DNA of 64,000 nt from Istiophorus platypterus (Eukaryota; Chordata; Actinopteri; Istiophoriformes; Istiophoridae): positions 16,437,225 to 16,501,224 of the forward strand of contig CM029112.1 in assembly GCA_016859345.1 (NCBI GenBank), read 5' to 3'. The translations under genes were made by a program, and so were the position numbers. How positions within the stretch are numbered: position 1 is the first letter of the stretch; the number at the start of each line of letters is the position of its first letter. The notes below the pieces were generated by a model that was given only the letters and a program-made list of their open reading frames with translations, had not been told where the DNA came from and did no database searches. Shown in pieces: positions 19,901-33,032 of this stretch.

Positions 19901-22900
19901 GCCTACATGCGTTCACACGCATACCAGGGGAAGTGAAGAAGGTCCTGGTCAGCCTGTGGTCGCTGGTGATCTCTCTGATCTCTTTGGTGACGTTGATGAG
20001 TCGACCGATCACTGGAGGGATCCTGTTGAAGCCCAGTAATCTGAGCCGTGGGTAGAAAAGGATGGAGACATGGGAACAGAGATGAACATTAACAAAAGGA
20101 AGCTGCACAAAAAAAATGAGTTTAAAGACAAGAGGATGTGAGCAAGAATTAAGGAAGGAGCTGAAACAATAAATGAGAAATAAAACATTCAAAATTTGTT
20201 TGTGATTTATGGCTGAATGTTGATTGATTATCTTAGGATAACTTTAGTCCTAATAAATCTTTTTACTCTTCACTTTTTTTCCCCTGGGACACGCAGTATA
20301 GTAGCTTCATGAATGATTGATTACAGTGTTGGAGCAGTGATCTGTTGGTTACAGAATGGTCTGTCTATCCAGCGGGATGCCTGCTGCCTTCTGACAGAGT
20401 TTATAACCGTCTGTACCTGTCAAGGTGAAAGGCAGCGATCTCTGCATTGTGTCTTTCAAAGTCTGAGAAGTAGAAGAGGTTCACGTCCGTCTCTGCATCT
20501 CTGGTTTGTCTGTACAACAAAAATGCACATGGAAAAAACAAATATACGGTATGGTATGGTATGGTAATGTGAGTAAAGTGTTAGGTTAAAATTTTGCCCA
20601 GCTGTACTGGGTTACTTTTATGAAACAAAAAACAAAAACACCATTAAAGTTAGTCCGTTGGCCTGAGTGTCAGTTAGTATTAGGACAGTATGGTCTTACT
20701 TCATAGGTTTGAGCAGAGCTTGTCCATAGTTTGGGAATGATATGAGCAATTTGAGCTGGGTGCCTCCTGTCTTCTGAACTGAAAGACGTGCAGAAAGTGG
20801 ATATAGAGAGTGTATTTATAAAACAAAGCAATAACAGAGATTATTCCTTACAGATATATTTGATGATATTTATAAGCAAGTATAAGAAACACATACCATA
20901 AACTTACACACAGACACACATGTTGAAGGATACGGCGGCTCATATGAAAAAGAACAACCAACAATGCATAAGTCCGCCTCTCAAAACACTCTGACTTCCC
21001 ATCATGTGTGAGTCACCTAGCTACAACCCCGTGGGTTGCGAATGAAGATATGTAAATGTTTAAAAATGAGCTTAGAAATATATACATTTACTTTTGAAAA
21101 GGCTAAATAATTTTCTGAAACAAATGGGCACTGTTTCATTTCTGAAAACATTACTTAAACTGGAGTAAATAGGGCATTTATTGGGGACTATTTTAAGATA
21201 CAGATCAATACACGCTTGGTGAGCAAGTGCGTATTTATGACAGGAAAACCATGGCAGCAGAGCTTACCACAAACAAAGTGCAGTGCTCATGTAACATGTC
21301 AACCAGAGCAACACTGTGGAAGATTGATTTGTTTTTAATATTTTTTGAACAATAATGGAGCTCCGATGTGAATCAAGCTTTGGCTGCATAGAAAATACTT
21401 GTTAGGAAGTTAGGTTTTTATTGTTAGCGTTGGTCTTTTCATGGGATTCTTTTGACAAGAAGAATTCATAATATCACCAGACTGATCCGTTAATATGGCT
21501 ACTACACTGGGTGTTTGTTCGGTGGAATGCATTACACATGTCTCTCCACATGGTGGCCTATTACACAGTTAAACAACCAGCTACTACTGGGCCCTCCATT
21601 TTGTACATTACCACAATAAACCCTGTATAAAATACTTTATGAAATTGATTTTCATCTGTTTATTGGCTGGATTATAACTATCTGACTTTGTGAAAGTTAT
21701 TGCATTACACCTTTAATACATTATTTATGGAAAAGCAATGACTATGGTTTTGTCTTGAAGTAATATTGCCCCTGCAGCTCAAAAACAAGGAAATATGTAT
21801 ATAACTAGCTGGTCTGCAATAAACTCATTTCACCTCCACTGAGTTCTGTAAAGTGGACACAGCTGGATTTTTTTTGCTTTCTTTCATCCAAACACACTTG
21901 ATCCATCTCATCCACACTTCAGACAACATGACAATGTGAATGAATAAAATCAAAGCATGTGTTCCTTCCCTTTCAAGTGAACAAGTTCAACATAAGACAC
22001 TCAGAAAAAAAGAAACTGCTTTGGTTGTTGCATGCCATGCTTGAAGGAGCAATTCCTTAAAATAATTCAAAGTCTGAAATATCAATTAAATACTATCTAA
22101 TTTTTTTGGTAATATTCATTTATAAATTTGATTAAAAGGAAAATTCACCAAATTTTACACATTTAAATATATATACACTGTGTAGAGTGTAAAACATGCA
22201 AAAAGAGATGACACAGTGACAAAAAAACAGCCTGTAGCTGAGATTAGTGCTTAATCTGCAGCGTATAACACAAATCTCAATTCATTATTCATTCTGCAGC
22301 GTGCTGAAGATTGGGACAGGGTGTCTGAGAAGAGCAAACACAAAATGAGCATGATCATGTGCTGATGCAAGTGAAGTTGTGTGTGGGTTCATGTATGTGT
22401 GCATTCAGTACGGGTATGAGTGTGTTTACTCATGCACTTGGGTCAGCGTGTCTGTGTGTGCGTAGGTGCTGAGACAATACAAGTTTGTGGGAGGATTATA
22501 TTCATGACCCTACCACAAAAAGATCATGGGAGCTACAGATTTACCTGCTGTTTAGAATCATAATTCTGTTTCACTTTGTATTTCGACTCCTGAGTGTGAA
22601 TACAGTCCTTCACAAATATAGGATTTACTCCTGCGATTTTGAATTGCAGTATAATGTGCAAGTGTTTGTTATTGTGTCTATCTAATAGATGTACTGTCAT
22701 ACAGATTGCACACACATAATATATCAATATATGGTCTACATGCCTCCCCTTATTTGCTTTTCCACCTTCTTCAAACTTTTACCTTGTGACTGAAAGGTCA
22801 TTGTCCAATGTGCTGAATCCTTCTGGGTTTGTTCTTTCACTTTGTGTAAATATGCTTTCATTTTCATACATCAATGCATGCCCATATGGACCTATCACTT

Positions 22901-25232
22901 TATATGTGAGCCTTTCTGTGAATATCTGAGTGTGTTTCTCAAAAATATAATCCTTCACTGTTCTTAATATGAACTTTGTCACAGGTTGCTGTTTTCTTTG
23001 AGGGAAACTTGTGTTGCCTCTGGCTCTCTCACAGACCAGCTTGTTTGTGTGAAAGAATCAGTGTTAAAATGAGAAAGCAGCATGGTTTGTGATGTTGTAA
23101 CTGTGCTAAACCGAGAGGAAGCTGAATAATTATACTCAAATTAAAACCTAGCCCTACTGGGAAAATTCAGGGTAAAGATGCGGTCGGTCTCTAGATCTAG
23201 GGACAAGCTCACAGAGCGTTAGGAGTCTGAAGTTTTAACATAAGAGCTACTTCTTATTTATCCCATTCCTGTGTACTGTGTCCCTCCAGCACTTACTGTG
23301 TACTTTCAGTGCACTTCTTTAGCTAATGTCCTTGAGCTTGTCCTTATTTAACAGAACTACTACTTAACAAGTGTAAATGCAGATTTAATCTTGGTGTATT
23401 GACCAAGTTACTCATTTTAGTGAAAGCCTGCATCCTAAATATGGTAAATACAGATCCAGGTCTTTTATGTGTCAATAACTAGATTTGTTGCTTTCACATA
23501 ACTGGGCTGTGCAGGTTTTTGCTGAACAAGTACATATAAAGAATAATGTCTGCTGTAGGTCTGGTAATCGTCCTCCTTCTTCTTCACCATGCACCCTCTT
23601 CTAACATCTCTCCTATGTTTCTTATACCCGTCCCCGGCCCTATCCTGTCTTCTGTTTATTCTCTCACTGGTTAACCCCACCCTCCTCCTTTGCTCACCAG
23701 CACTGAGGATGCGTTGTGTTGCCAAATAGTGTGTCAGCTGAGATAGGTTTGGATCCTTCCTGTTGTACAGCTCCCGGCGAGTGATGCCCAGGTGAAACCG
23801 TAGCCATGGCGGGTGGGTCTCCACGTCGCTCGTCCACGTGACTTTGTCGTAGCCTTCCTCCTGGCTGGCGCTCTGCCTTGAGGAGAGGAAGTGAAGGTGA
23901 TAAATAGGCAGAATCAGCCAATGGAGTTCTGACAGTCTAACTAAAGTTCAAGAAATTTGTAAAAAGAGATGATAGAAATACTATAAATATCCCTAAGAAT
24001 AATTTCTAGTTATTTTGGAGCAGCAGTAATTTATTGTACAATACAGTGAAACCAAACTATGAGTCTAAAGCCATGCTAGCAGTGCTTTCAGCATGTTACT
24101 CACTGTCTTACTTTATTACATTACCTTAGTATTATTTTCTAATAAAAAAACACACATATATAAATATAAATACATATGTTGTTCACTATCTTAGTTTAGC
24201 GTGTTAGCCCTCTGTGGGAATGTCTTTTGCATATGAACCAAAGTAAAAATTGAAACATTTTGATCCAATGATGCAATGATGCAAGATGTAAAGTCGGGGG
24301 ATCACCAAAGTCAGTTGGCCTCATTCTTTGGACACCATGAATTTTAGTACTATTCTAGTAGTTGTTGAGATATTTCAATCCGGATCAGAGTATTGAACCG
24401 ACAGACCCATATTGCCCTTCATAGAGCAAGGCTTCTTACATAGCTAACAAAAGGCTTATCATAATTTAATTTGTAAACAAGCCAAAACCTTAAATATTCA
24501 GATTTTGCTGTAAGATTTTAGCGTATAAAGCAGTAAATCAAGCCCCTGGAACTAAGGGCCCATTCGAGAAAGCAATGTCAATGCATAATCTTGAAATATT
24601 TAACAAGGACTCAGAAAGGTTTTTTTGTTTGTTTGTTTGTTTGTTTTTACTTTACATAATGATTGATTTGTTTTCTAAATCTATTTCACTCACCACTGAC
24701 TGTCCTTATCAATGGCTTCTTCACTCTCTTCTTCCTGACTTCCTGTATCCCTTGCATCTTCATTTGTATTCACCCTTAGCAGCCAATCATCTTCTAGCAG
24801 CTCTGGATGTGGCAGGTTGTACAATTGATGATTGAATAGTGCTTCCAACTTAGAATGACCTTTGACCTTTTGAATAACTTTCCCAGCTCCAAAAAGTTTC
24901 TTTTCCCCCTCAGTGGCCCTAGTGAATGAGTCTTTCCCTTTAGGGGGTAACACGTTATTCAGTTCGTGATGCTCATCATTCTGGGGATTCTGTGGCAGTT
25001 TATGTGAGGAGGAGACATCTGAAGAAGAGGAGGAGTGGGAGACAGACTGATGGTGCTGAGTATCAGTTCTTGGAACTGATAAAGAGGAGGAAGAAGAAGA
25101 GATGGGGAGGACACAGGCTGTCTGGAGGACAGAGAGACAAAATAATGCCAGAAGGAGATGGAGAGTGAGGGACAAACAAGCCAGACCCAGATAGATGGAG
25201 CGAGTAGGTCGTCCCAGAGTCTGTCTCATCAT
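16965..25232 (-). CDS. fam20cl: FAM20C-type Golgi/secretory-pathway protein kinase (FAM20C-like)
   Basis: Kinase family that phosphorylates secreted proteins on S-x-E motifs in the Golgi. Ten exons join in phase to 560 residues: 25232-24694, 23876-23698, 20778-20700, 20509-20417, 20040-19925, 19802-19622, 18036-17927, 17727-17646, 17515-17456, 17208-16965. Residues about 14-42 form an N-terminal hydrophobic signal or anchor. The kinase core shows K249 (TQLKL), E284 (FERHNAE), D436 (NMDRHHYETF) and D456 (HLDNGR). These sit a constant 22 positions below human FAM20C K271, E306, D458 and D478. E284 separates it from the pseudokinase FAM20A, which has Gln there. The Cys-rich CFYGQCEYYC and CSTEHPVCG segment also favours FAM20C. 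N-glycosylation sequons NVT and NET are present. The first ATG follows a strong acceptor (TTTTACTCCAG), so a non-coding first exon probably lies further right. Which fish FAM20C paralogue this is remains uncertain. Confidence 0.9.
24190..24440. repeat. Dispersed teleost repeat fragment in FAM20C-like intron 1
   Basis: Contains phrases such as GGGGATCACCAAAGTCA, GACACCATGAAT, GTTGTTGAGATATTTCA and ACCGACAGACC in the order found in a very common fish interspersed repeat. A second, more diverged relative lies at 25895-26115. Confidence 0.5.
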
Positions 25233-25894
25233 CCTGGAGTAAAATAAAACACAAAAGAGAGAGCCACTTAAAACCCAAACAGACTGTGGAGCCCTTCCAG
25301 CAATTCAAACCTGATCATGATGAAAAGTTCCTTTTAATTGCATCCACTTATGCACACATACAAGAGTGGATAAAAAAAAGAAAAACACTTGATGAAAAAG
25401 AACTTTTACCTTGAAATAACTGAAATACTCACAAAGGCAGCTGTATCAAGGTAAATGCCAATCAGCGATATATCTCACCTTTAAAAGAGGCCTGCAATTT
25501 ACTTTTTTAGAGATTTTAAAACAACCTGATACAACTTGCAGTGAACTAGTCATAGTAACAGTAAAATGATTTAATGGTCACAACACACAAAGGATCTATT
25601 TACATTCAGTATTAATTACTGTGATGCAAAGTGAGTTTCCTTGAGTTGTAACAAATAAGTTTAATGAGCTTAATTTCCTTCCTTGTAGAGCCTTTGTTAA
25701 GACAATATTTCCTAAAAGTGTGACACTTATTACTTACATCTATGTTTACCCCCACGTCATTATCACTGGTTGATGAGTTGGATAGGGTGATACAACTGAC
25801 AAGACTTAATAAACTGGGAACCCACACATATAAACATTGCCCGGTAGCATTAATAGTGGTCCCTCTGTGGTCCATCAAAAGTTTGGGACTGGTC

Positions 25895-26115
25895 AAAATC
25901 CTCTAGGCACCCTCTGGAGACCATGAATGTCTGTATAAGATTTTTTGTCAATCTGTCATGTGAATGTTGAGCTATTTCACACATAAAAATGTTGATCTGG
26001 TGGAGCTAAATGAAAAAGTAAGCGGATCACAAAGCTCATTAAGATTCATCGTTGGGATCAGGACAAAAGTGGTGGATGATTGACATTGCCATCTATAGAG
26101 CCGTTGTACTAGCAG
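25895..26115. repeat. Second diverged copy of the 24190-24440 repeat family
   Basis: Shares GGAGACCATGAATGTCTGT, GGACAAAAGTGGTGGA, GACATTGCCATC and TAGAGCCGTTG phrases with the typical form of the family. Together with the copy at 24190 it flanks coding exon 1 of the FAM20C-like gene. Confidence 0.45.
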
Positions 26116-27884
26116 GAGTAGAACTACTAGTTACAAATTAAAAACACCACAGGATACATTAACAAGCTCTATGACAGACTTAACACAACTGAATTTTATA
26201 AACCGAATTAGTTGAACACAAACCATTAATATGGGTCAAAGTAAACTGCTTATGGAAAAAATTGATACTCGGTGTGATAATATCTGACCCATTCGGAGGA
26301 ACAAACAATGCCTCTACCCATCACCAGCTGCTGTCTGTGCTTTAACATGTTTTTGAAATGGGAGCCACAGGGACTGGGTCATTTAGCTCACGAAGCGTTT
26401 ACATGGTCGTAAAACATTCCAACAATCAAACAAAATTCACAAAACCCAGTGGAGCCGATGTTGTTTGCGCATGCAGCGCCTGTGCGACCACAATAACATC
26501 CCACTCTTTTTTGTTCATCGGCAGCTTCATGATAATCAGGATGCAGTTTAACATGTGCTCTGGTCTCTTCTGTTTAAACATAACTCACTTTCTGGGATGT
26601 TTAGGAACACGAGCAGGAAGCACATCTCTGTATCCCTCCTGCCTCAGTGAAGAACAGAATGTAACAGCCAACCAAAACTGCAGCTTTTCCGAGGACAAAG
26701 CGTTGCCCTATACCTTATCATCTAAAATGCTTCATACCTGCAGAAAAAAATGTATTGTGAGATTATGCTAAACACGCAACTGATTGATTTAGCCTTTTAG
26801 ACAGACAGGTGGAAAAATAGAGGAGAGGCATAGAATATAAAGTATACTCAATTTAATGTTTTGGCTTATCAGTGTACATTCACAGCACTGCACTAGTTAA
26901 GCAACAAACTGTCAGATAATCATTTACATCAAGTCCTGAAAGAAAGGAAAGCTCACTAAGAAAATCAATACATTATTGAACAACTCACTGCTCCAAAATT
27001 CCCTGTGTGGACCAGCAGGCTGGAGGAATTACTTACATCTCTTTCCCTTCACGACCTTTTTTTATTCTCCCTCTCTCTCTTTCTCTATTCTGCTCCGCTA
27101 CCCCCATCCACGAGACAGACGTTCAGAGTTTGGTGGCATTTCTACTGCATTTTTTATTCCGTCCCTTCCCAGGAAGATTGCATTCGCATGTTTGTTTGTT
27201 ATCATGCGGTTAGTGCAATCCAAACAGAAATCATAGGACTGGCGTGTTGTGGTTGCGGTGACCTGTGTCTGCATGACCCGCAGTTAAGAAGAGGGGAATC
27301 ACCATCTAGTGTACTGCCAAATGATCTTTTAGTCGGCCTGGACCGATGCAGGGTAGGTTAGATAGAAGTCCTGTATAGAGGGCTGACAAAATATCATTGA
27401 CCCAGAATAATGATTTTAACACAGCCATGGTAGGTCAGTTGAGTAGCACTGCAAAAATAAACATTAAACAGCAAATACCTCTAATGTACTAAATTTTAAC
27501 ATATTTCTATCCCTAAACAGATAGTCTGATATTTTGGGACCTTCAGCCCATGGAGCATTTTAATCTCTGCAGTAAAAAACAAAATTTACTGAAGCCCTAA
27601 TAAGCCTTTAGGGCATTTTTTGAGCGTTGAGAATACTGGAGCAGTCACCTTCTTCGGACACAACATAACGCCAACACATTACCAACTTTGGGAGTCTGCA
27701 GCTGTTTAAGGCAGACTGCAGATTCCTAGCCTTCTTAGATGCCATATGCGGCAGTGGAAGACTATGTAGGGCTGATGTTCCTCTGTAGCGCTGATGTAGC
27801 GTGCCGCCTGGGACACTGTCTGGTTTGCTTGCCGAGGATTCGAGGAGAAGGTCAAAACCACTCTAATGCCTTTACGCTACGTAT

Positions 27885-28130
27885 GAAGCTACCTCCAGCT
27901 GGTTAGCCTACCTTCACATAGACACTGGAAACATGGGTACACAGATCGCCTGGCTCTGTTCAAAGCAAACAAGATCTGATACCAGCAGAATCAAAGCTCA
28001 CTTATAAACAAATTTTATCCTGTTGGTTTAAATAATACATAAGAAAAAGTGTAAAGACAACAGTTTTCTGTCAACAAGGGGGCTAATGCTACTTGCCAGG
28101 ATGTTAGTCTACTACATGACCCCTCATGAA
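27885..28130. repeat. Dispersed teleost repeat fragment
   Basis: Phrases GAAGCTACCTCCAGCTGGTT, AGACACTGGAAACATGG, GCCTGGCTCTGTTCAAAG and AAAGCTCACTTATAAAC follow the order of a widely spread fish repeat. Other parts of what looks like the same family lie at 40620-40745 and 47300-47790. Confidence 0.5.
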
Positions 28131-31100
28131 GCCACAGTGTGTCATTTATTGACTTTGGCTTGGACAAGGATTAAAACAGACAAGATAAAATGTGAGAGTA
28201 GTGAGGTCTGAAAATGCTGGTAGGATATAATGGAAGTTTCCCTTCATGCAAAGCCAAGCTAGGTGTTCTACCCTGTTTATGGCGCTGTCACGGTATCTTT
28301 AAAAAAAAAAAAAAAACAATCATTGATAATGATAAATAGTCACCTCATCTCTAGACGTTCTCTTATTCTAGAGAGCAAGGAATATTTTCTCCTGGTTTTG
28401 AATTTTAAGAGGATACTTGTTATGGTTTTCTTTCACTTTGTGAATTCGTGGAGGTTCTTTTTTTTTACTATGCACAATGGTCTGATTTAATACTCAATGA
28501 AACTGAAATAAAATGTCAAATGGAGTGAGCTGGATCTTCTGTTATAAACGGAGAATTAGGGTGCACGGAGAACAACATGCAGAGTATGAATTGATATTCT
28601 AAAGGAGCCTAGATTAAATCAAATATTCATCTCTTTAACACAGTCTCTCTTATTGTCTGTCTTTGAACCTGTCCCCTTCTCATTTCTCCCTCCCCCCAGT
28701 TTGTAATAAACCATCCATTATATTTCCTTCTTTGACTTTAAATTCTTCCCCCTGACTTTGAGTGTTTTCTGTCCCCTGAGGGTTGTAAAATGTTTCCTTT
28801 ATATGCTGCTAATTAGCCAATAACATGTTTCTCTTAATTAGCTATGTAGAGAATGTATTATGTATGTTGCAGCAGGTCCCAGTAGAATAGACTATTTCAA
28901 ACCTGCAGCAATATGCGTGCTATTATATGCAAGCTCTGGAGTGTGTCATTATATGTGAACAACTGTTAAATGTCACAAATTACATCACAGCATGCAAGCA
29001 TACACACAAACACACGCAAACACACGGAAAGTGCAGGCAAACAGATGACTTGTTAGATTACTAAACATTGTTTTATTTGTCATTTTAAATTAAGTAAAAA
29101 TTAAGTAAATTGAGTAAAAAAATAGTAGTAAACTGGAATGATCTTAGGATGTAACTGGAACTATTCAGGATAAAGTACAACATTAAACTAAGCTTTGCCA
29201 AACTCTAAGCTTAACCCTAATAACAAACCACTAACTTTTAATGACAATTTCTGGTGATATTCTATATTTCTTTCTTATTGTCAACAAATTTCATGATAAG
29301 AAAAAACTAACAATGTGTATGTCTGTCTTTTAATACTTTCTTACATCCTTAGTGGCAATCAACCCCAAGCCCATTGGATCCTACCGGAGAAATACATTTT
29401 TTAAAAACAGCCTATATTTATATAGTTTAATTTTTAATAAAGCCTAAATACTTCCTTACAACAACTGGGCACTGCAGTGTTTTTTTTATCAAAGATGACC
29501 CAAAAACTGTAAATAGTTTATTTTTCAGGAGCTAATTTCAGCTGTGGATTAATATGTATTAGGGAGCATTTAAAGCAGCATGATAGTGTAATCTCAAAAT
29601 TAACTACATATCCAGTGTTCATGGCAATTCAAGGAACATATGACTTAAGTCCCATTGTTGTGGGATCATATTTCTTGGGGAGGAGGGGTAATCTTAATGC
29701 TAATTGTGGGATTTTCTGGGTGTCTTCCCTTCTTTTGGATCACATCCGTCGGCCCGTTAGCCTTATTTGTGGTTGGTTTGGTCTTGGTTTGAAGTCATTC
29801 TAGATTTGTTAATAAATTTGAGTGTTATTTTTACAACTTTTGACCCTTTTGATAATGTTAGACCCTCTTTGAAATGAGTCATTTTAGAGGGTTGTAAAAC
29901 CTCCTTAGTTACTTAATCTTCCTTGTTAGTAGAATCAATTTATTGTTGGTGTTGGTCTTTTCATGGATTTTTTGATAATAACAAAAAAACCTATTCTTAA
30001 AAGAATCAAAGTATAACAGTGTAGCATGGAAGATTATACTGCATATAATATTTCTGAAAATTAAAAAAAAAACAACAACCATATTTTAAGATAGGACTAA
30101 TCAAAAATGATAGAAGCTATTACATAAAATGTACACGCTGCCAGTGAATGCACCTGGTAAACCTTGGGATGGCGAATAGTATTAGTAAAGATAATTTATC
30201 CGAGTGTTTGCTTTGAGCACCGACGACTGATGTGCGAGTGGAGGATGCACTTACATAAAAAGTACAGGCATAATATGAGCTCATCATGTAACACATACAG
30301 TATGGCTAACAGTGGTGTAATGTTATGTAATGAAATATGTTATGAATCCCTCTCGTTCTCTCAATAGAGGTCAATCGGGGTCAGCTGCTTAACAACAGGC
30401 ACCAAAAGGAAATACTGGGTTTTGTTCAAAGCTGCTTTGATCAATGAAGGCACAGTCCCCCAGTTCTCTGTATCTGCGCCATCAGTGCTCTAATCCTGTT
30501 ACAGATGTCAGGAGATCCAATATAATAACATTTCAAACTTGTGTTGCTTTCAGTTTCTTTATAGTCTTTCTCCCATTTTTATTGCCTCTCTACCATTCAC
30601 ACTCACATAAAACACACTCAAACACTACCATTCAAACAGTCAAAACATCCTTCAAAGCTTTGAAGCCTCATTTCCCTCACAGCAGTTGCAGCTTAATGTA
30701 GGTTGCTTGGAAACAACCCCGAGTTCGGCACCTAATTGGAACATGCATGCGCTTTATCCATCAGCCAGACGGATGGCGACTCTTTTGTGCAAACTTTGGA
30801 TAGTAAGACAAAGTGAATTCCAGATCACATTTGGTACATTAGAGGGTGAATGTGCAGTAGAGGGCCTATTGGATCATGTGGAGGGTTGACCGATGAAAGC
30901 CTTGGAGACCTAATCTGTGTGTTTGTGTACTTGTGCTTGTGCTTGTGCCTGTTTATGTTCTAGCATGTGTGTAGCAGGGAGCTCTATCGTGTAGGGTGCA
31001 AGAAGTATTTTTTAGGAGTGTGCGAGTGAGGAATATAAAGAGAGTCAAGTGTTTAATCATGTGTCCGCTCATTTTTGAAGTGCTGGATGCGCTGCATCTC

Positions 31101-31145
31101 TCTGTTGTTTTCTTTCTCTTGGTGTTTATCATACAGCATGATTGC

Positions 31146-31147
<2 letters not shown>

Positions 31148-31180
<33 letters not shown>
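31148..31180. repeat. (GT)n microsatellite
   Basis: Perfect GT/CA run of about 16 units in the gene-poor interval. Confidence 0.95.
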
Positions 31181-31183
<3 letters not shown>

Positions 31184-31844
31184 TGCAAAAGGAGTGTTTC
31201 ATCATGTGTTGCCTGGTGTTTGATGTAATGGAGGTGCTCCTTGGTCTTCCACTCATCGTCCTACTCCTTCTCTTCTTTTCTCACTTGTCACAGCTTATCT
31301 CTCCATTCCTCTCTCTCACCTGCTCTTTTTGGTTTTCACCTCTTCTAACCTCTCCACCTACTCCTTCTCTTCCTCCCCCATCACCTCTCTCCCTATTTTT
31401 CTCTCTTTCCCTCTCAGTAAGCTCAGAGGCCTTGAAGTCTTTGAAAGCAGAGTCCTGTGGCTTCGGCTGCTGTTGCTACACTCCCAGTATGTATGGGCAT
31501 GAATATTTTATCTGGGGGAAAAAGAGGGAGAGAGAGAAGGGGGGGGGCTTGGATTGAAATACAAGGGAGAAGAAAGAGAGGAGGAGAGACGGGGTGATGG
31601 AGCAAAACAGGTGACAGCAATAGGTACACATAAAAACGAAGGGAGATAAATGCAAGTCGAAAACAGAAGGAAACAAGACAAAAACGTGAGGAAGAGAAAA
31701 AGAGGGAGGGTAGAATAGGTAAAATAGATGTTGGAGGAGCATGAGACCACAAGGAGGGAACTCGTGTGGAATACCAACTAGAGTTTGAGCAACAATGTGT
31801 TTCAGATGCACAGTTTATTTGGAGAGTCACGTTTACTCCTTTGT

Positions 31845-31846
<2 letters not shown>

Positions 31847-31911
<65 letters not shown>
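31847..31911. repeat. (CA)n microsatellite, about 32 units
   Basis: Perfect CA run of about 65 bases, among the longest in the window. Confidence 0.95.
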
Positions 31912-31915
<4 letters not shown>

Positions 31916-32076
31916 AAAGCACAAAAACAACATGTATACATGTGGAAAAACATACAGAAACCTCTGCAATCCAGCCTTATAATATTCCCAGTAGCGCATA
32001 TCTAATCTTTCTCACCATCTACATTTCTTCACTCCATCTATCTTTCATAACCTCTCGTGCATATCTCTCTCCCTCC

Positions 32077-32108
<32 letters not shown>

Positions 32109-32958
32109 TTCCCTCTTCTCATTATCTCCTGTCGTCCATTTTCAAGGTGACAGCTTGCGGGATAATCTAATCCTACATCTCTCCACGAGGGACAATCTGT
32201 TATCAGCTGTAGCTAAGTGTGTGGATCTGTGTATATGAATGTGCATGTGGGGAAATTGGAAAGGAAGACAAGACAGAAGGAAGGAAGGAAATAAGGAAGG
32301 GAAAAATAATGAGATACATACAAAGAATAAAACAACACAACTCAAGCGTGACACACATCATGACTATTCACTCACCACCTATTAAATTCTATGGAAATGT
32401 TTTTGTGCTCAAATGTAAAAGGCAGTGTACTGTGTTTATTTTCGCTTTGGTAGGCTTGTTAGCTCATATGCTAGCAAACCCAGCCCCCTCATTATGTAAA
32501 CACCCCTGGTGACCATTTCCACATTACTCTATTCGTTCACCCATTTTCACGGTGTAACTGACAGTTTATCTGAGATAAGCCAGAGGTAGGTTGTTAAATA
32601 TTGCTGATCTCTATGAATCCATCTTCTGTATCAACAGCTTAGTGTTGTGACTCACCAAGTGCTACTGTCAAGTTTAACAAGTGGATGTCAGGCATTTTAC
32701 AGAGATAAATTGGCCATGTGGCAAACAAGCTAGCGAGCTATTCTACTAAATTGACTTGTTGATCTTTTATAATGTCTTTGAGTCAACCGTGGCGACCCAA
32801 CAGTGGGACTGACAAATAAATGTATTCTCTTCCCATCCAGGCGCATATTTCCATGTTCTTTACGTCAGCGCTACCCTGACTCCAAAAGAACGGAATCCTA
32901 CAAATCCTCTCTTTCTTTTCCCATCTGTCTACAGTGAAATATTAAATTGCTTCAGGAA

Positions 32959-32997
32959 ACACACACACACACACATACACACACACACACAAACACT

Positions 32998-33032
<35 letters not shown>
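32959..33032. repeat. Compound (CA)n(TA)n microsatellite
   Basis: Interrupted CA run that passes into an AT alternation at its right end. Confidence 0.9.

Noticed and set aside
16965..25232. Identification of the kinase gene as FAM20A
   Set aside because: Some C-terminal phrases resemble FAM20A, but the active-site Glu is present and the cysteine-rich segment is of FAM20C type.
26358..26771. Open frame of 137 codons on the plus strand in the gene-poor interval
   Set aside because: No recognisable domain, no splice partners, ordinary AT-rich surroundings. Length alone is not enough; a conservation test would be needed.
31423..31953. Open frame of 176 codons on the minus strand
   Set aside because: It consists of the (GT)n microsatellite translated as Cys-Val repeats plus a pyrimidine-rich Ser/Leu/Pro stretch.
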